From NCBI GenBank assembly GCA_963847615.1, contig CAWKAN010000012.1, positions 1 through 64,000 of the forward strand: DNA of 64,000 bases, given 5' to 3'. A program made the translations under genes and the position numbers. The first letter of the stretch is position 1; each line of letters begins with the position of its first letter. The notes beneath the pieces are model-generated. The model did not search any database, had not been told where the DNA came from, and was given only the letters and a program-made list of their open reading frames with translations. Shown in pieces: positions 54,780 through 64,000 of this stretch. This DNA comes from Palsa-883 sp963847615 (lineage in GTDB: Bacteria > Pseudomonadota > Alphaproteobacteria > Acetobacterales > Acetobacteraceae).

Positions 54780-55532
54780 ATGCCACCTCCGCCCCCGGCC
54801 CCGCCGTCCGGACGCCCCGCCCACCAGCTGCCCCCGATGGCGCGCACCGCGCTGCTGCTGGACCTTGACGGCACGCTGCTCGACATCGCTCCGACGCCCG
54901 ACACCGTCGTGGTGCCGCCCGGGCTGATCGCCTCGCTGCGCGGGCTGCGGACCCGGCTCGACGGCGCGCTGGCGGTGATCAGCGGCCGCCCCGTCGAGCA
55001 GGTGGAGGCGCTGCTGCCCGACGCGGTCCAGGCGATCGCCGGCGAGCACGGCGGCGCGGTCCGTCATGCGCCCGGCGAGGCGCTCGACCGGGTCGATCTG
55101 CCGACCCCGCCCGAGGCCTGGTTCGCCGCCGCCGCGCGCATCGCCGCGGCACATCCGGGCGCGACCCTGGAGCGCAAGGCGAACGGCTTCGTGCTGCACT
55201 ACCGCGCCGCCCCGGCGCTGGGTCCCGCGCTGGGCGAGGCGATGGCCGCGCTGGTCGCCGGCTCCAACCGGTTCGTGATCCTGCCGGCGCGCAAGGCGTG
55301 GGAGCTGCGCCCGTGCGGCGCCGACAAGGCCACCGCGGTGGCTGCGCTGATGCGGCGCCCCCCGTTCGCCGGGCGCGTGCCGGTGTTCATCGGCGACGAC
55401 GTCACCGATGAGGACGGCATGGCCGAGGCCCGCCGACTCGGCGGCGTCGGACTGCGGGTGGACGCCGCGTTCGGCACCCCGGACGACGTGCGCGCCTGGC
55501 TGCACGCGGCCGCCGCCACCGGCACGTGGTAG
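54780..55532 (+). CDS. otsB: Trehalose-phosphatase
   Basis: A 250-residue HAD-superfamily phosphatase that removes phosphate from trehalose-6-phosphate. ATG 54780; a Met at residue 21 is an alternative. HAD motif I is ALLLDLDGTLLDIAPTPDTV, then LDGALAVISGRPVEQVEALL and AIAGEHGGAVRHAPGEALDR. Later KANGFVLHYRAAPALGPALG, LRPCGADKATAVAALMRRPP (motif III Lys) and PVFIGDDVTDEDGMAEARRL (motif IV). Complete. No trehalose-phosphate synthase gene is in the window. Confidence 0.9.
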   Translation: MPPPPPAPPSGRPAHQLPPMARTALLLDLDGTLLDIAPTPDTVVVPPGLIASLRGLRTRLDGALAVISGRPVEQVEALLPDAVQAIAGEHGGAVRHAPGEALDRVDLPTPPEAWFAAAARIAAAHPGATLERKANGFVLHYRAAPALGPALGEAMAALVAGSNRFVILPARKAWELRPCGADKATAVAALMRRPPFAGRVPVFIGDDVTDEDGMAEARRLGGVGLRVDAAFGTPDDVRAWLHAAAATGTW

Positions 55533-55830
55533 CGCCGGGGCTCCGCCCCGAACCCCGCCAGGGGGGCTTTGCCCCCCTGGGACCCCCCACCAGAGGCACA
55601 GCCTCTGGACTCCTTCCATGGGAGTGTGGGGATGGGGAGGGGGCATGGGCGTGCGGCGTCGGGGTCGCCCCTCGCGAGGGGCGACCCCGACGCCGCACGC
55701 CCATGCCCCCTCCCCATCCCCACACTCCCATGGATGGGTTCCAAGGGCTCCGCCCTTGGCGGGGTTCCAAGGGGCAGCGCCCCTTGGTGGGGTCTGGGGC
55801 GAAGCCCCAGCCTTCCTTCGGCGCGCCGCG
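55533..55830. repeat. Palindromic element with perfect 118-bp palindrome (copy 2)
   Basis: Same plan as at 22989. Flanks carry GGGGCTCCGCCCC, CAGAGGCACAGCCTCTG and GGGGCTTTGCCCCC-like hairpins, and the perfect palindrome spans 55616-55733 with 59-nt arms and no loop. The outer arm CCATGGGAGTGTGGGGATGG agrees with copy 1, but the inner 30 bp per arm are unrelated. Confidence 0.85.
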
Positions 55831-55892
55831 GGCGGTGGTTGATCGCGGGTCGCGGCCCTATATTCGTCTGATATGACCAAGGAGTGGATGTG

Positions 55893-56873
55893 ATGGCGGA
55901 CGCGGACCCAGCTTCCCAGGTGCCGGTGACGGTGCTCACCGGCTATCTCGGCGCCGGCAAGACCACCTTGCTCAACCGCATCCTGACCGAGCAGCATGGC
56001 CGCAAGTATGCCGTGGTGATCAACGAGTTCGGCGAGCTGGGCGTGGACAACGACCTTGTCGTGGACACCGACGAGGAAGTCTTCGAGATGAACAACGGCT
56101 GCATCTGCTGCACCGTGCGCGGCGACCTGATCCGCATTGTCGGCGGGCTGATGAAGCGGCGCGACAAGTTCGACGGCATCATCATCGAGACCACCGGCCT
56201 GGCCAATCCGGCCCCCGTCGCGCAGACCTTCTTCGTCGACGAGGGCGTGCGGGCGAAGACCCGGCTGGACGCGATCGTCACCGTGGTGGACGCCAAGCAC
56301 CTGCCGGCGCGGCTGGAGGACAGCCGTGAGGCGGCCGACCAGATCGCCTTCGCCGACGTGATCGTGCTGAACAAGACCGACCTGGTCTCGCCCGAGGAAC
56401 TGGCCGAGGTCGAGGGCAAGATCCGCGCGATCAACCGCTACGCGACGATCCACCGCACCGAGCGCGCCGCGCTGCCGATCGAGCAGGTGCTGGGCCGCGG
56501 CGCGTTCGACCTGGCCCGCGTGCTGGAGCGGGTGCCCGACTTCCTGGACGGCGAGGACGAGCACGAGCACGACGACGACGTGACCTCGGTCAGTTTCGCG
56601 GCGGAGCGGCCGATCGATCCGGAGAAGTTCAACGCCTGGATCGGCCTGCTGCTGCAGGACAAGGGGCCGGACCTGCTGCGGACCAAGGGCATCCTGTCAT
56701 ACGCCAACGACGACCGCCGCTTTGCCTTCCAGGCGGTGCACATGATTGCCGACGGCGACTTCATCGGCCCGTGGAAGCCCGACGAGAAGCGTGTCAGCCG
56801 CCTGGTGTTCATCGGCCGCAACCTGAGCCGCCCGCTGCTGCGGCGCGGTTTCGAATCGTGCCAGGTGGATTGA
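55893..56873 (+). CDS. CobW/ZNG1-type GTP-binding metallochaperone
   Basis: A 326-residue G3E GTPase. Start ATG 55893 with AAGGAG eight bases upstream. Walker A PVTVLTGYLGAGKTTLLNRI, the metal motif VFEMNNGCICCTVRGDLIRI (CxCC), IIIETTGLANPAPVAQTFFV, then VIVLNKTDLVSPEELAEVEG. A His/Asp-rich stretch EDEHEHDDD lies before the C-terminal CobW domain (RPIDPEKFNAWIGLLLQDKG, LVFIGRNLSRPLLRRGFESC). It probably delivers zinc or cobalt to client proteins. A WD40 gene follows, a common alphaproteobacterial pairing. Confidence 0.92.
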   Translation: MADADPASQVPVTVLTGYLGAGKTTLLNRILTEQHGRKYAVVINEFGELGVDNDLVVDTDEEVFEMNNGCICCTVRGDLIRIVGGLMKRRDKFDGIIIETTGLANPAPVAQTFFVDEGVRAKTRLDAIVTVVDAKHLPARLEDSREAADQIAFADVIVLNKTDLVSPEELAEVEGKIRAINRYATIHRTERAALPIEQVLGRGAFDLARVLERVPDFLDGEDEHEHDDDVTSVSFAAERPIDPEKFNAWIGLLLQDKGPDLLRTKGILSYANDDRRFAFQAVHMIADGDFIGPWKPDEKRVSRLVFIGRNLSRPLLRRGFESCQVD

Positions 56874-56897
56874 GGTGGTGAGGCGCGGCAAAGCGAC

Positions 56898-57032
56898 TCT
56901 CCCCCTCCCCTTGAGGGCTTGGGCCGTGCAGCGGACCAAGGCCGGGGGGAGGGGTCGCAGCGGCACCCAAGTCTGCAAAAGCGTGCCGCGCCGCCCCCTC
57001 CCCCCATCCCCCTCCCTCAAGGGGAGGGGGAG
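56898..57032. repeat. CTCTCCCCCTCCC inverted repeat (family D), copy 2
   Basis: It opens CTCTCCCCCTCCCCTTGAGG and closes CCCTCAAGGGGAGGGGGAGA, with GCGGACCAAGGCCGGGGGGA inside. It supplies the ribosome-site-like GGAGGGGGAGAAAG before the WD40 gene. Confidence 0.7.
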
Positions 57033-57044
57033 AAAGTGCTACCC

Positions 57045-58091
57045 ATGAGCGAAACAATCACCGCCAGCTTCCTGATCGATCATCGCGGCGTCACGCGGGA
57101 GCTGGGCGCCTTCATCGTCGCCGCCCGGTTCGACCGCGCCGGGCGCACCGCCGCCTTCGCGTTGGGCGACGGTACGCTGCGCCTGGTCGATCTCGCCGAT
57201 CGCGCGACCTGGCGCGACGTCGCGGTGCACGACGGCGGCGTGCTGGCCCTGGCACCGGACGCCGGGCCGCGCGGCTTCGTCAGCGGCGGCGATGACGGAA
57301 CGTTCCGCCGCATCGCGCCCGACGACGGCGTCAGCGAGATCGCCGGCTTCGGCATGAAATGGGTCGAGCAGGTGGCCAGCCATCCCGGCGACAAGGGGCA
57401 CGGGCTGCTCGCCTGCGCCGTGGGCCGGCAGGTGCATCTGTTCGATGGGGCCGGGCACAGGCTGAAAACGCTGGACCACCCGTCCTCGGTCACCGGCCTG
57501 GCGTTCGATGCCAAGGGCAAGCGCATCGCCGCCTCGCACTACAACGGCGCGTCCCTGTGGTTCGTCGCGGCGAAGACCGACAGCCCGCGCCGGCTGGAGT
57601 GGAAGGGCAGCCACACCGCGATCGCCATCCACCCCGAGGGCGAGGCGCTGGTCACCGCGATGCAGGAGAACGCGCTGCACGGCTGGCGGCTGTCCGACGG
57701 CCAGCACATGCGCATGAGCGGCTACCCGGCGAAGACCCAGTCGCTGAGTTTCACCCGCACCGGCAAGTGGCTGGCCTCCAGCGGGGCGGATGCGATGGTG
57801 ATCTGGCCGTTCTTCGGCGGCGGGCCGATGGGCAAGGCGCCGCTGGAGCTGGCCGGCGGCGACGGCGTCATCTGCACCCAGGTCGCCTGCCATCCGCGCG
57901 ACGAGCTGGTGGCCGGCGGCTTCAACGACGGGCTGGTGGTGGCGGCCGACATCGGCTCGTCCCGCGTGCTGCCGATCGCGCCGCCCGAGCACGGGCCGGT
58001 CTCCGCGCTGGCCTGGAGCCCGGATGGCGCGTTCATGGCGATCGGCACCGAGACCGGCTACGCCGCGATCCTGGATTTCTCCAAGCGCTAG
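57045..58091 (+). CDS. WD40 repeat protein
   Basis: A 348-residue beta-propeller. MSETITASFLIDHRGVTREL, then repeated blades: GRTAAFALGDGTLRLVDLAD, VLALAPDAGPRGFVSGGDDG, SVTGLAFDAKGKRIAASHYN, TAIAIHPEGEALVTAMQENA, LHGWRLSDGQHMRMSGYPAK, TGKWLASSGADAMVIWPFFG and VSALAWSPDGAFMAIGTETG. Seven blades are plausible. There is no enzyme motif, so it is a scaffold. It directly follows the CobW-type gene, with only a repeat between, and may act with it. Start ATG 57045 with GGAGGGGGAGAAAG upstream. Confidence 0.87.
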   Translation: MSETITASFLIDHRGVTRELGAFIVAARFDRAGRTAAFALGDGTLRLVDLADRATWRDVAVHDGGVLALAPDAGPRGFVSGGDDGTFRRIAPDDGVSEIAGFGMKWVEQVASHPGDKGHGLLACAVGRQVHLFDGAGHRLKTLDHPSSVTGLAFDAKGKRIAASHYNGASLWFVAAKTDSPRRLEWKGSHTAIAIHPEGEALVTAMQENALHGWRLSDGQHMRMSGYPAKTQSLSFTRTGKWLASSGADAMVIWPFFGGGPMGKAPLELAGGDGVICTQVACHPRDELVAGGFNDGLVVAADIGSSRVLPIAPPEHGPVSALAWSPDGAFMAIGTETGYAAILDFSKR

Positions 58092-58162
58092 CGGTGCCGA
58101 AAAATTGCCGCTCCGAGCTGCGCCCTGGCAGGCGGCATCATTGCATTCCGGACCTACCGTCG

Positions 58163-58277
58163 CATACCGACCGGCGGAAGGATTGACCCATTGGCGCCGC
58201 GCTCGCGTCATGCCGGCGAAGGCCGGCGTGACGATGTGGGTAGCTCCGAACAGTCGATCATTCGGGCGGTTGGTATC
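58163..58277 (+). repeat. MITE-like repeat with terminal inverted repeats, copy 6
   Basis: It opens CATACCGACCGGCGGAAGG, then GACCCATTGGCGCCGCG and GTCATGCCGGCGAAGGCCGG. It closes CGATCATTCGGGCGGTTGG, then TAT. The ends ATACCGACCG and ATACCAACCG are inverted repeats. This short copy lacks the CATCCACGA stem. Confidence 0.75.
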
Positions 58278-58405
58278 ACCCTCCATCCCGATGGCGGACC
58301 GGGTGACCGCATTGGCTGAGGCCGGCGGGCCTGGATGTGCCGCTGCGCGGCAAGCGAGCGATTAACCGGACACGGCGTTGCGCGGTGCGGCATCGGCCGC
58401 GCCGT

Positions 58406-58419
58406 GTTGATCTCGATCA
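58406..58419 (+). promoter_or_regulatory. FNR/FixK box upstream of the acs-pdh-acp-aspD operon
   Basis: TTGATCTCGATCAA matches the alphaproteobacterial FNR/FixK consensus TTGAT-N4-ATCAA exactly. Its centre is 64 bp upstream of the acs start codon, allowing a class II promoter with a leader of about 23 nt. Confidence 0.78.
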
Positions 58420-58476
58420 ATGTCGGTTCAGCCGGGCGCGCCTAACCTGCGCAGGCGTTGAGCGGAGTGACGTACC

Positions 58477-60278
<1,802 letters not shown>

Positions 60279-60282
<4 letters not shown>

Positions 60283-61265
60283 ACGACAAGGTGCATCTCG
60301 ACCACGCACATCTGCGTCATCTGCTGCGCGCGATGCTGCGCATTCGCCGGTTCGAGGAGAAATGCTTCGAGCTGTATCAGACCGAGAAGATCCGCGGCTT
60401 CATGCACCTCTATGACGGCGAGGAGGCGGTGTCGGTCGGCGTGATCGAGGCGCTGGGGCCGGACGATGCGATCGTCGCCACCTACCGCGAGCATGGCCAG
60501 GCGCTGGCGCGCGGCATCGGCATGGACGTGCTGATGGCCGAGATGTACGGCAAGCTGGAAGGCTGCTGCCGCGGCCGTGGCGGCTCGATGCACGTGTTCG
60601 ACAGCGCCCGCCGCTTCTACGGCGGCAACGCCATCGTCGGCGGCGGCCTGCCGCTCGCGGTCGGCACCGCGCTGGGCGACAAGATGCTCGGGCGCGACAG
60701 CGTCACCGCCTGCTTCTTCGGCGACGGCGCGGTGGACGAGGGCTCGTTCCACGAAAGCCTGAACCTCGCCTCGCTGTGGAAGCTGCCGGTGCTGTTCGTC
60801 TGCGAGAACAATCTTTACGCGATGGGCATGGCGCTGGAACGCGCCGAGGCGGACACCGACATCGCGCACAAGGCCGCCGGCTACCACATGCCGGGTGAGG
60901 CGGTGGACGGCATGGACGTCGTGGCGGTGGAGGTCGCGGCGCGCCGCGCCGTGGCGCGGGTGCGCGAGACCGGCGTGCCCTGTCTGCTGGAATGCCGCAC
61001 CTACCGCTACCGCGCGCATTCGATGTTCGACGCGCAGCTCTATCGCGAGCGCGCCGAGATCGAGACCTGGCGCCAGCGCGATCCGATCCAGCGGATGCTG
61101 GCCTGGCTCGCCGAGACCGGGGCGCTGCATGGCGGCGAGATCGACGCCATCGAGGCAGAGGTCGCGGCGGAGATCACCGCCGCGATCGCCTTCGCCGAGG
61201 CCGGCACCCTGGAAGACGTGGCGGATCTGGAACGCTTCACCATCATGGATCGGGTGCCGCAATGA
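60279..61265 (+). CDS. pdhA: Pyruvate dehydrogenase-type E1 alpha subunit
   Basis: A 328-residue thiamine-diphosphate enzyme subunit. MLRIRRFEEKCFELYQTEKI, then GFMHLYDGEEAVSVGVIEAL, GCCRGRGGSMHVFDSARRFY, the ThDP motif ACFFGDGAVDEGSFHESLNL (GDG) and VCENNLYAMGMALERAEADT, and PGEAVDGMDVVAVEVAARRA. This is the PDH/acetoin dehydrogenase group, not the branched-chain one. ATG 60279 overlaps the acs stop (ATGA). It is co-transcribed with the beta subunit next. Confidence 0.9.
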
Positions 61266-62269
61266 GCCAGTCAGCCGGCGTGGCGCAACCGCAGCGCATC
61301 ACCTACCGCGAGGCCTGCAAGCAGGGCATTCGCGCCGCCATCCTGGCGGACCCGCGCGTCTTCCTGATGGGCGAGGACGTGGCGCGCTACGGCGGCTGCT
61401 ACGCCGTCAGCAAGGGACTGGCCGACGAGCTGGGCGAGGACCGCATCCGCGACACGCCGCTGTCCGAAGGCGGCTATGTCGGTGCCGGCATCGGCGCGGC
61501 GATCGCCGGCGTGCGGCCGATCGTCGAGATCATGACGGTGAATTTCAGCCTCCTCGCGGCCGACCAGATCGTCAACAACGCCGCAACGATCTCGCACATG
61601 TCGGGCGGCCAGTTCGCGGTGCCAGTGGTGATCCGCATGGCGACCGGGGCGGGACGCCAGCTCGCGGCGCAGCACTCGCACAGCCTGGAGGGCTGGTACG
61701 CGCATATCCCCGGCCTGAAGGTGCTGGCACCGGCCACGCACGAGGATGCGCGCTTCATGCTGCAGCCCGCGCTCGACGATCCGAACCCGGTGCTGATCTT
61801 CGAGCATGTGATGCTGTACGGGCGTGAGGACGTGCTGGATCCCGCGGTGACCGCGGTGGATATCAGCAGCGCGAAGCTGCGCCGGCCCGGCCGCGACGTG
61901 ACGCTGATCAGCTACGGCGGCAGCCTGTTCAAGACGCTGGATGCGGCCGAGGCATTGCAGGCGGAGGGCATCGAGGCGGAGGTGATCGACCTGCGCGTGC
62001 TGCGCCCGCTCGATACGCCGACGCTACTGGCCTCGGTCGCGCGCACCCGCCGCGCGGTGATCATCGATGAAGGCTGGCGCTCCGGCTCGCTGTCCGCCGA
62101 GATCGCCGCGCGCCTCGCCGAGGCCGCGTTCTACGACCTGGACGCGCCGATCCGCCGCATCTGTTCCGCCGAAGTGCCGATCCCGTACGCCGCGCACATG
62201 GAGCAGGCGGCGCTGCCGCAGGTGCCGGCGATCGTTGCCGCCGCGCGGGAGCTGGTGCGCGGCCGATGA
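61262..62269 (+). CDS. pdhB: Pyruvate dehydrogenase-type E1 beta subunit
   Basis: A 335-residue transketolase-like subunit. ITYREACKQGIRAAILADPR, then VFLMGEDVARYGGCYAVSKG, DTPLSEGGYVGAGIGAAIAG, VEIMTVNFSLLAADQIVNNA, GGQFAVPVVIRMATGAGRQL and AQHSHSLEGWYAHIPGLKVL are characteristic. The C-terminal domain reads VTLISYGGSLFKTLDAAEAL and VIDLRVLRPLDTPTLLASVA. ATG 61262 overlaps the pdhA stop and its own stop overlaps the E2 start. It forms the E1 heterotetramer with pdhA. Confidence 0.92.
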   Translation: MSQSAGVAQPQRITYREACKQGIRAAILADPRVFLMGEDVARYGGCYAVSKGLADELGEDRIRDTPLSEGGYVGAGIGAAIAGVRPIVEIMTVNFSLLAADQIVNNAATISHMSGGQFAVPVVIRMATGAGRQLAAQHSHSLEGWYAHIPGLKVLAPATHEDARFMLQPALDDPNPVLIFEHVMLYGREDVLDPAVTAVDISSAKLRRPGRDVTLISYGGSLFKTLDAAEALQAEGIEAEVIDLRVLRPLDTPTLLASVARTRRAVIIDEGWRSGSLSAEIAARLAEAAFYDLDAPIRRICSAEVPIPYAAHMEQAALPQVPAIVAAARELVRGR

Positions 62270-63602
62270 CCGAGTTCCGCATGCCCTCGCTCGGCGCCGA
62301 CATGGAGGCGGGCAAGCTGGTCGAATGGCTGGTGAAACCCGGTGACCACGTCAAGCGCGGCGATGTCGTTGCGGTGGTCGAGACGCAGAAGGGCGCCATC
62401 GAGATCGAGGTGTTCAGCGCCGGCACCATCGCGGCGCTGGTGGTGCCGGTCGGCGCGACGGTTCCGGTCGGCACCGTGCTGGCGCGGCTCGACGCCGGCG
62501 CGGCGGAAGGTTTCGCGCCGGCGGCGGCGGCGGCGCCGGCCGCCGACGGCGCCGGTTGTTCCGACCACCGGTCGTTGCGCCGTCAGCCGTTGCAGCGCCG
62601 GTCGCCAAACCCGCGGTCGCGGCGGTTCCGCCGGCCGCGCCGTCGCCGCCCGTTCCGCAGCCCGCTCCGCCGCCCGCCCCGTCGCCCGCAAGGATACCCG
62701 CCGCCGCCGGTCAGGTGCCCGCGTCCCCCGCGGCGCGCCGGCTCGCCGCGGCGCGCGGCATCGCGCTCGATCGCCTGACCGGTTCCGGCCCTGGCGGCGC
62801 CATCATCCTTGCCGACGTCGAGGCGGCCGCCGCCGAAGTCCCCCCCACCAGGCCGGCCACTCCAGCTGGCGCGCCCGGGGCTGTCCCACCGGTCGTCCCA
62901 CCGGGCGCCCCGGCAGCGGCACGCCGCGGCGGTTTCGACCCGGCGGCGATGCGCCAGGCGATCGCCGCGGCAATGAGCCGCTCGAAGCGCGAGATCCCGC
63001 ACTACTACCTGACCCAGACGGTGGAACTCACCGCGGCGTTGGCGCGGCTGGCGCGGCTGAACCAGGATCGCGCCCCGCCGGATCGCCTGCTGCCGGCGGC
63101 GCTGCTGCTGCGCGCGACCGCGCTCGCGGTGGCCAAGACGCCCGAGCTGAACGGGTTCTGGGAGAACGGCAGCTTCCGCCCCGGCGCGGCGGTGCATGTC
63201 GGCTGGGCGACCGCGCTGCGCGGCGGCGGGCTGATCGCCCCGGCGATCCGCGATGCCGACCGGCGCACGCTGGACGAGCTGATGGCGGCGATGCGCGACC
63301 TGGTGCGGCGCGCCCGCGGCGGCGGGCTGCGCGGCTCGGAGCTGACCGATCCGACGATCACCGTCACCAGCCTGGGCGAGCGTGGCGCGGAGGGCGTGTT
63401 GCCGATCATCTATCCGCCGCAGGTGGCGATGGTCGGCTTCGGCCGCATCGTCACCCGGCCCTGGGTGGTGGACGGCGCGATCGGCCCGCGGCCGGTGGTG
63501 ACGGTGACCCTGGCCGGCGATCACCGCGCCAGCGACGGCCATCGCGGCGGGTTGTTGCTGACCGAGATCGACCGGCTGTTGCAGGAGGCGGAGACGCTAT
63601 GA
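62266..63602 (+). CDS. pdhC: 2-oxo acid dehydrogenase E2 acyltransferase, one frameshift
   Basis: The dihydrolipoyl acyltransferase core. The lipoyl domain is MTEFRMPSLGADMEAGKLVE, then GDVVAVVETQKGAIEIEVFS, with the lipoyl-lysine in ETQKGA in place of the commoner ETDKA. The frame breaks near 62550 in the Ala/Pro linker. The other frame carries the peripheral-subunit-binding domain VPASPAARRLAAARGIALDR, the acyltransferase core EIPHYYLTQTVELTAALARL, GGGLIAPAIRDADRRTLDEL and the active site LAGDHRASDGHRGGLLLTEI (HxxxDG). It is complete once one base is corrected. ETQKGA is seen in acetoin-type or ACP-linked E2s. It overlaps pdhB and the ACP gene. Confidence 0.85.
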
Positions 63603-63835
63603 CCAAGGCGGAAGCCAAGGCGCTGATCCTGGAGGTGCTCGGCGGGATCGCGCCGGAGGCCGAGCTGGACAAGCTGCCGGGCGCGGCGCAGTTGCGCGAG
63701 GAGCTCGATCTGGACTCGATGGACTTTCTCGACTTTGTCGCCGCGGTGCACGAGCGCACCGGCATCGACATTCCTGAAGCGGAATACAACCGGCTCGCCA
63801 CGCTGGACGATGCCGTCGCCTATCTCAGCCGCTGA
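63599..63835 (+). CDS. Acyl carrier protein in the pdh operon
   Basis: 78 residues, MTKAEAKALILEVLGGIAPE, then LREELDLDSMDFLDFVAAVH, with DSM as the phosphopantetheine attachment serine, and IDIPEAEYNRLATLDDAVAY. A discrete ACP. ATG 63599 overlaps the E2 stop (ATGA), so it is part of the operon. An ACP here suggests that acetyl groups from the E2 or the acyl-CoA synthetase may be loaded on it (inference). Confidence 0.9.
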   Translation: MTKAEAKALILEVLGGIAPEAELDKLPGAAQLREELDLDSMDFLDFVAAVHERTGIDIPEAEYNRLATLDDAVAYLSR

Positions 63836-63854
63836 ACGGCGGCTGGCGCGCGTC

Positions 63855-64000
63855 ATGGACAGCCTCAACCTGCGCAGCTACGAACATCTGAGTCCGTTCG
63901 AGATCAAGGACGCGCTGATCAAGCTTGCCCACACCTCGGGGCAGGCTGCTGCCCATACGTTTCTCAACGCCGGGCGCGGCAATCCGAACTGGCTGGCAAC
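63855..64000 (+). CDS. aspD: Aspartate 4-decarboxylase, N-terminal fragment at window edge
   Basis: The first 48 residues read MDSLNLRSYEHLSPFEIKDA, then LIKLAHTSGQAAAHTFLNAG and RGNPNWLAT. This is the start of the bifunctional aspartate aminotransferase/aspartate 4-decarboxylase, which turns aspartate into alanine and CO2 (PLP-dependent, cytoplasmic). ATG 63855 lies 19 bases after the ACP stop, so it is likely in the same operon. The rest is beyond the window. Confidence 0.8.
   Translation, partial: MDSLNLRSYEHLSPFEIKDALIKLAHTSGQAAAHTFLNAGRGNPNWLA

Noticed and set aside
55840..55892. Zur-type operator before the CobW gene
   Set aside because: The AT-rich CTATATTCGTCTGATATG stretch lacks the expected palindromic TATAATATA core.

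Overview
The window is a high-GC stretch from an alphaproteobacterium, most likely of the Acetobacteraceae (inference). Supporting signs are the NDUFA12-MlaD-DUF2155 gene order, DUF3126 and DUF6295 proteins, alpha-type FNR/FixK boxes, and many intergenic repeat families. Several genes, including housekeeping ones (aroA, rlmH, the E2 of a pyruvate dehydrogenase), carry one-base indels that shift the frame although the protein reads through convincingly on both sides. This suggests either a draft-quality assembly or widespread decay.

Layout. 1-3.1 kb: 5' part of aroA, then a two-gene module (family A plus an HGGxSTG gene). 3.9-6.1 kb: a GHKL/HSP90-type ATPase joined to a PD-(D/E)XK-like nuclease. 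6.4-7.5 kb: a DUF6295 protein and a dienelactone hydrolase. 7.97-14.6 kb: a block bounded by 161-bp direct repeats of the 3' end of rlmH. It holds a second, decayed copy of the A/HGGxSTG module, a small membrane protein and an AAA ATPase-TOPRIM pair. 15-25 kb: ordinary metabolic and transport genes (FAD oxidoreductase, agmatinase-type ureohydrolase, Kup, MarR, free-Met-SO reductase, NIPSNAP, universal stress protein, methyltransferase). 25-29.6 kb: IS66 and RTX remnants, a KirBac channel, an MFS transporter and a cyclopropane fatty acid synthase. 31.1-36.5 kb: a GIY-YIG protein, a retron (PRTase-winged-helix effector, putative msr-msd RNA, reverse transcriptase) and an internally deleted DUF2075 protein. 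36.5-38.9 kb: a secreted EEP nuclease/phosphatase, PPK2 and an orphan CopG antitoxin. 39.3-44.6 kb: an HTH-DNA methyltransferase-PD-(D/E)XK operon interrupted by a complete IS30 element. 44.9-58.1 kb: housekeeping and accessory metabolism. 58.4-64 kb: an FNR-box-headed operon of acetate-CoA ligase, PDH E1alpha, E1beta, E2, an acyl carrier protein and aspartate 4-decarboxylase.

How it fits together. At least four candidate anti-phage units sit among housekeeping genes, several broken by indels, deletion or an IS. The strongest is the retron: effector, a structured ~195-nt gap and RT lie in one orientation. The last operon looks like a low-oxygen acetyl-CoA/alanine module. Intergenic DNA is dominated by dispersed repeats: a MITE-like family with terminal inverted repeats, two perfect palindromes of 108 and 118 bp with unrelated cores, and several large inverted repeats.
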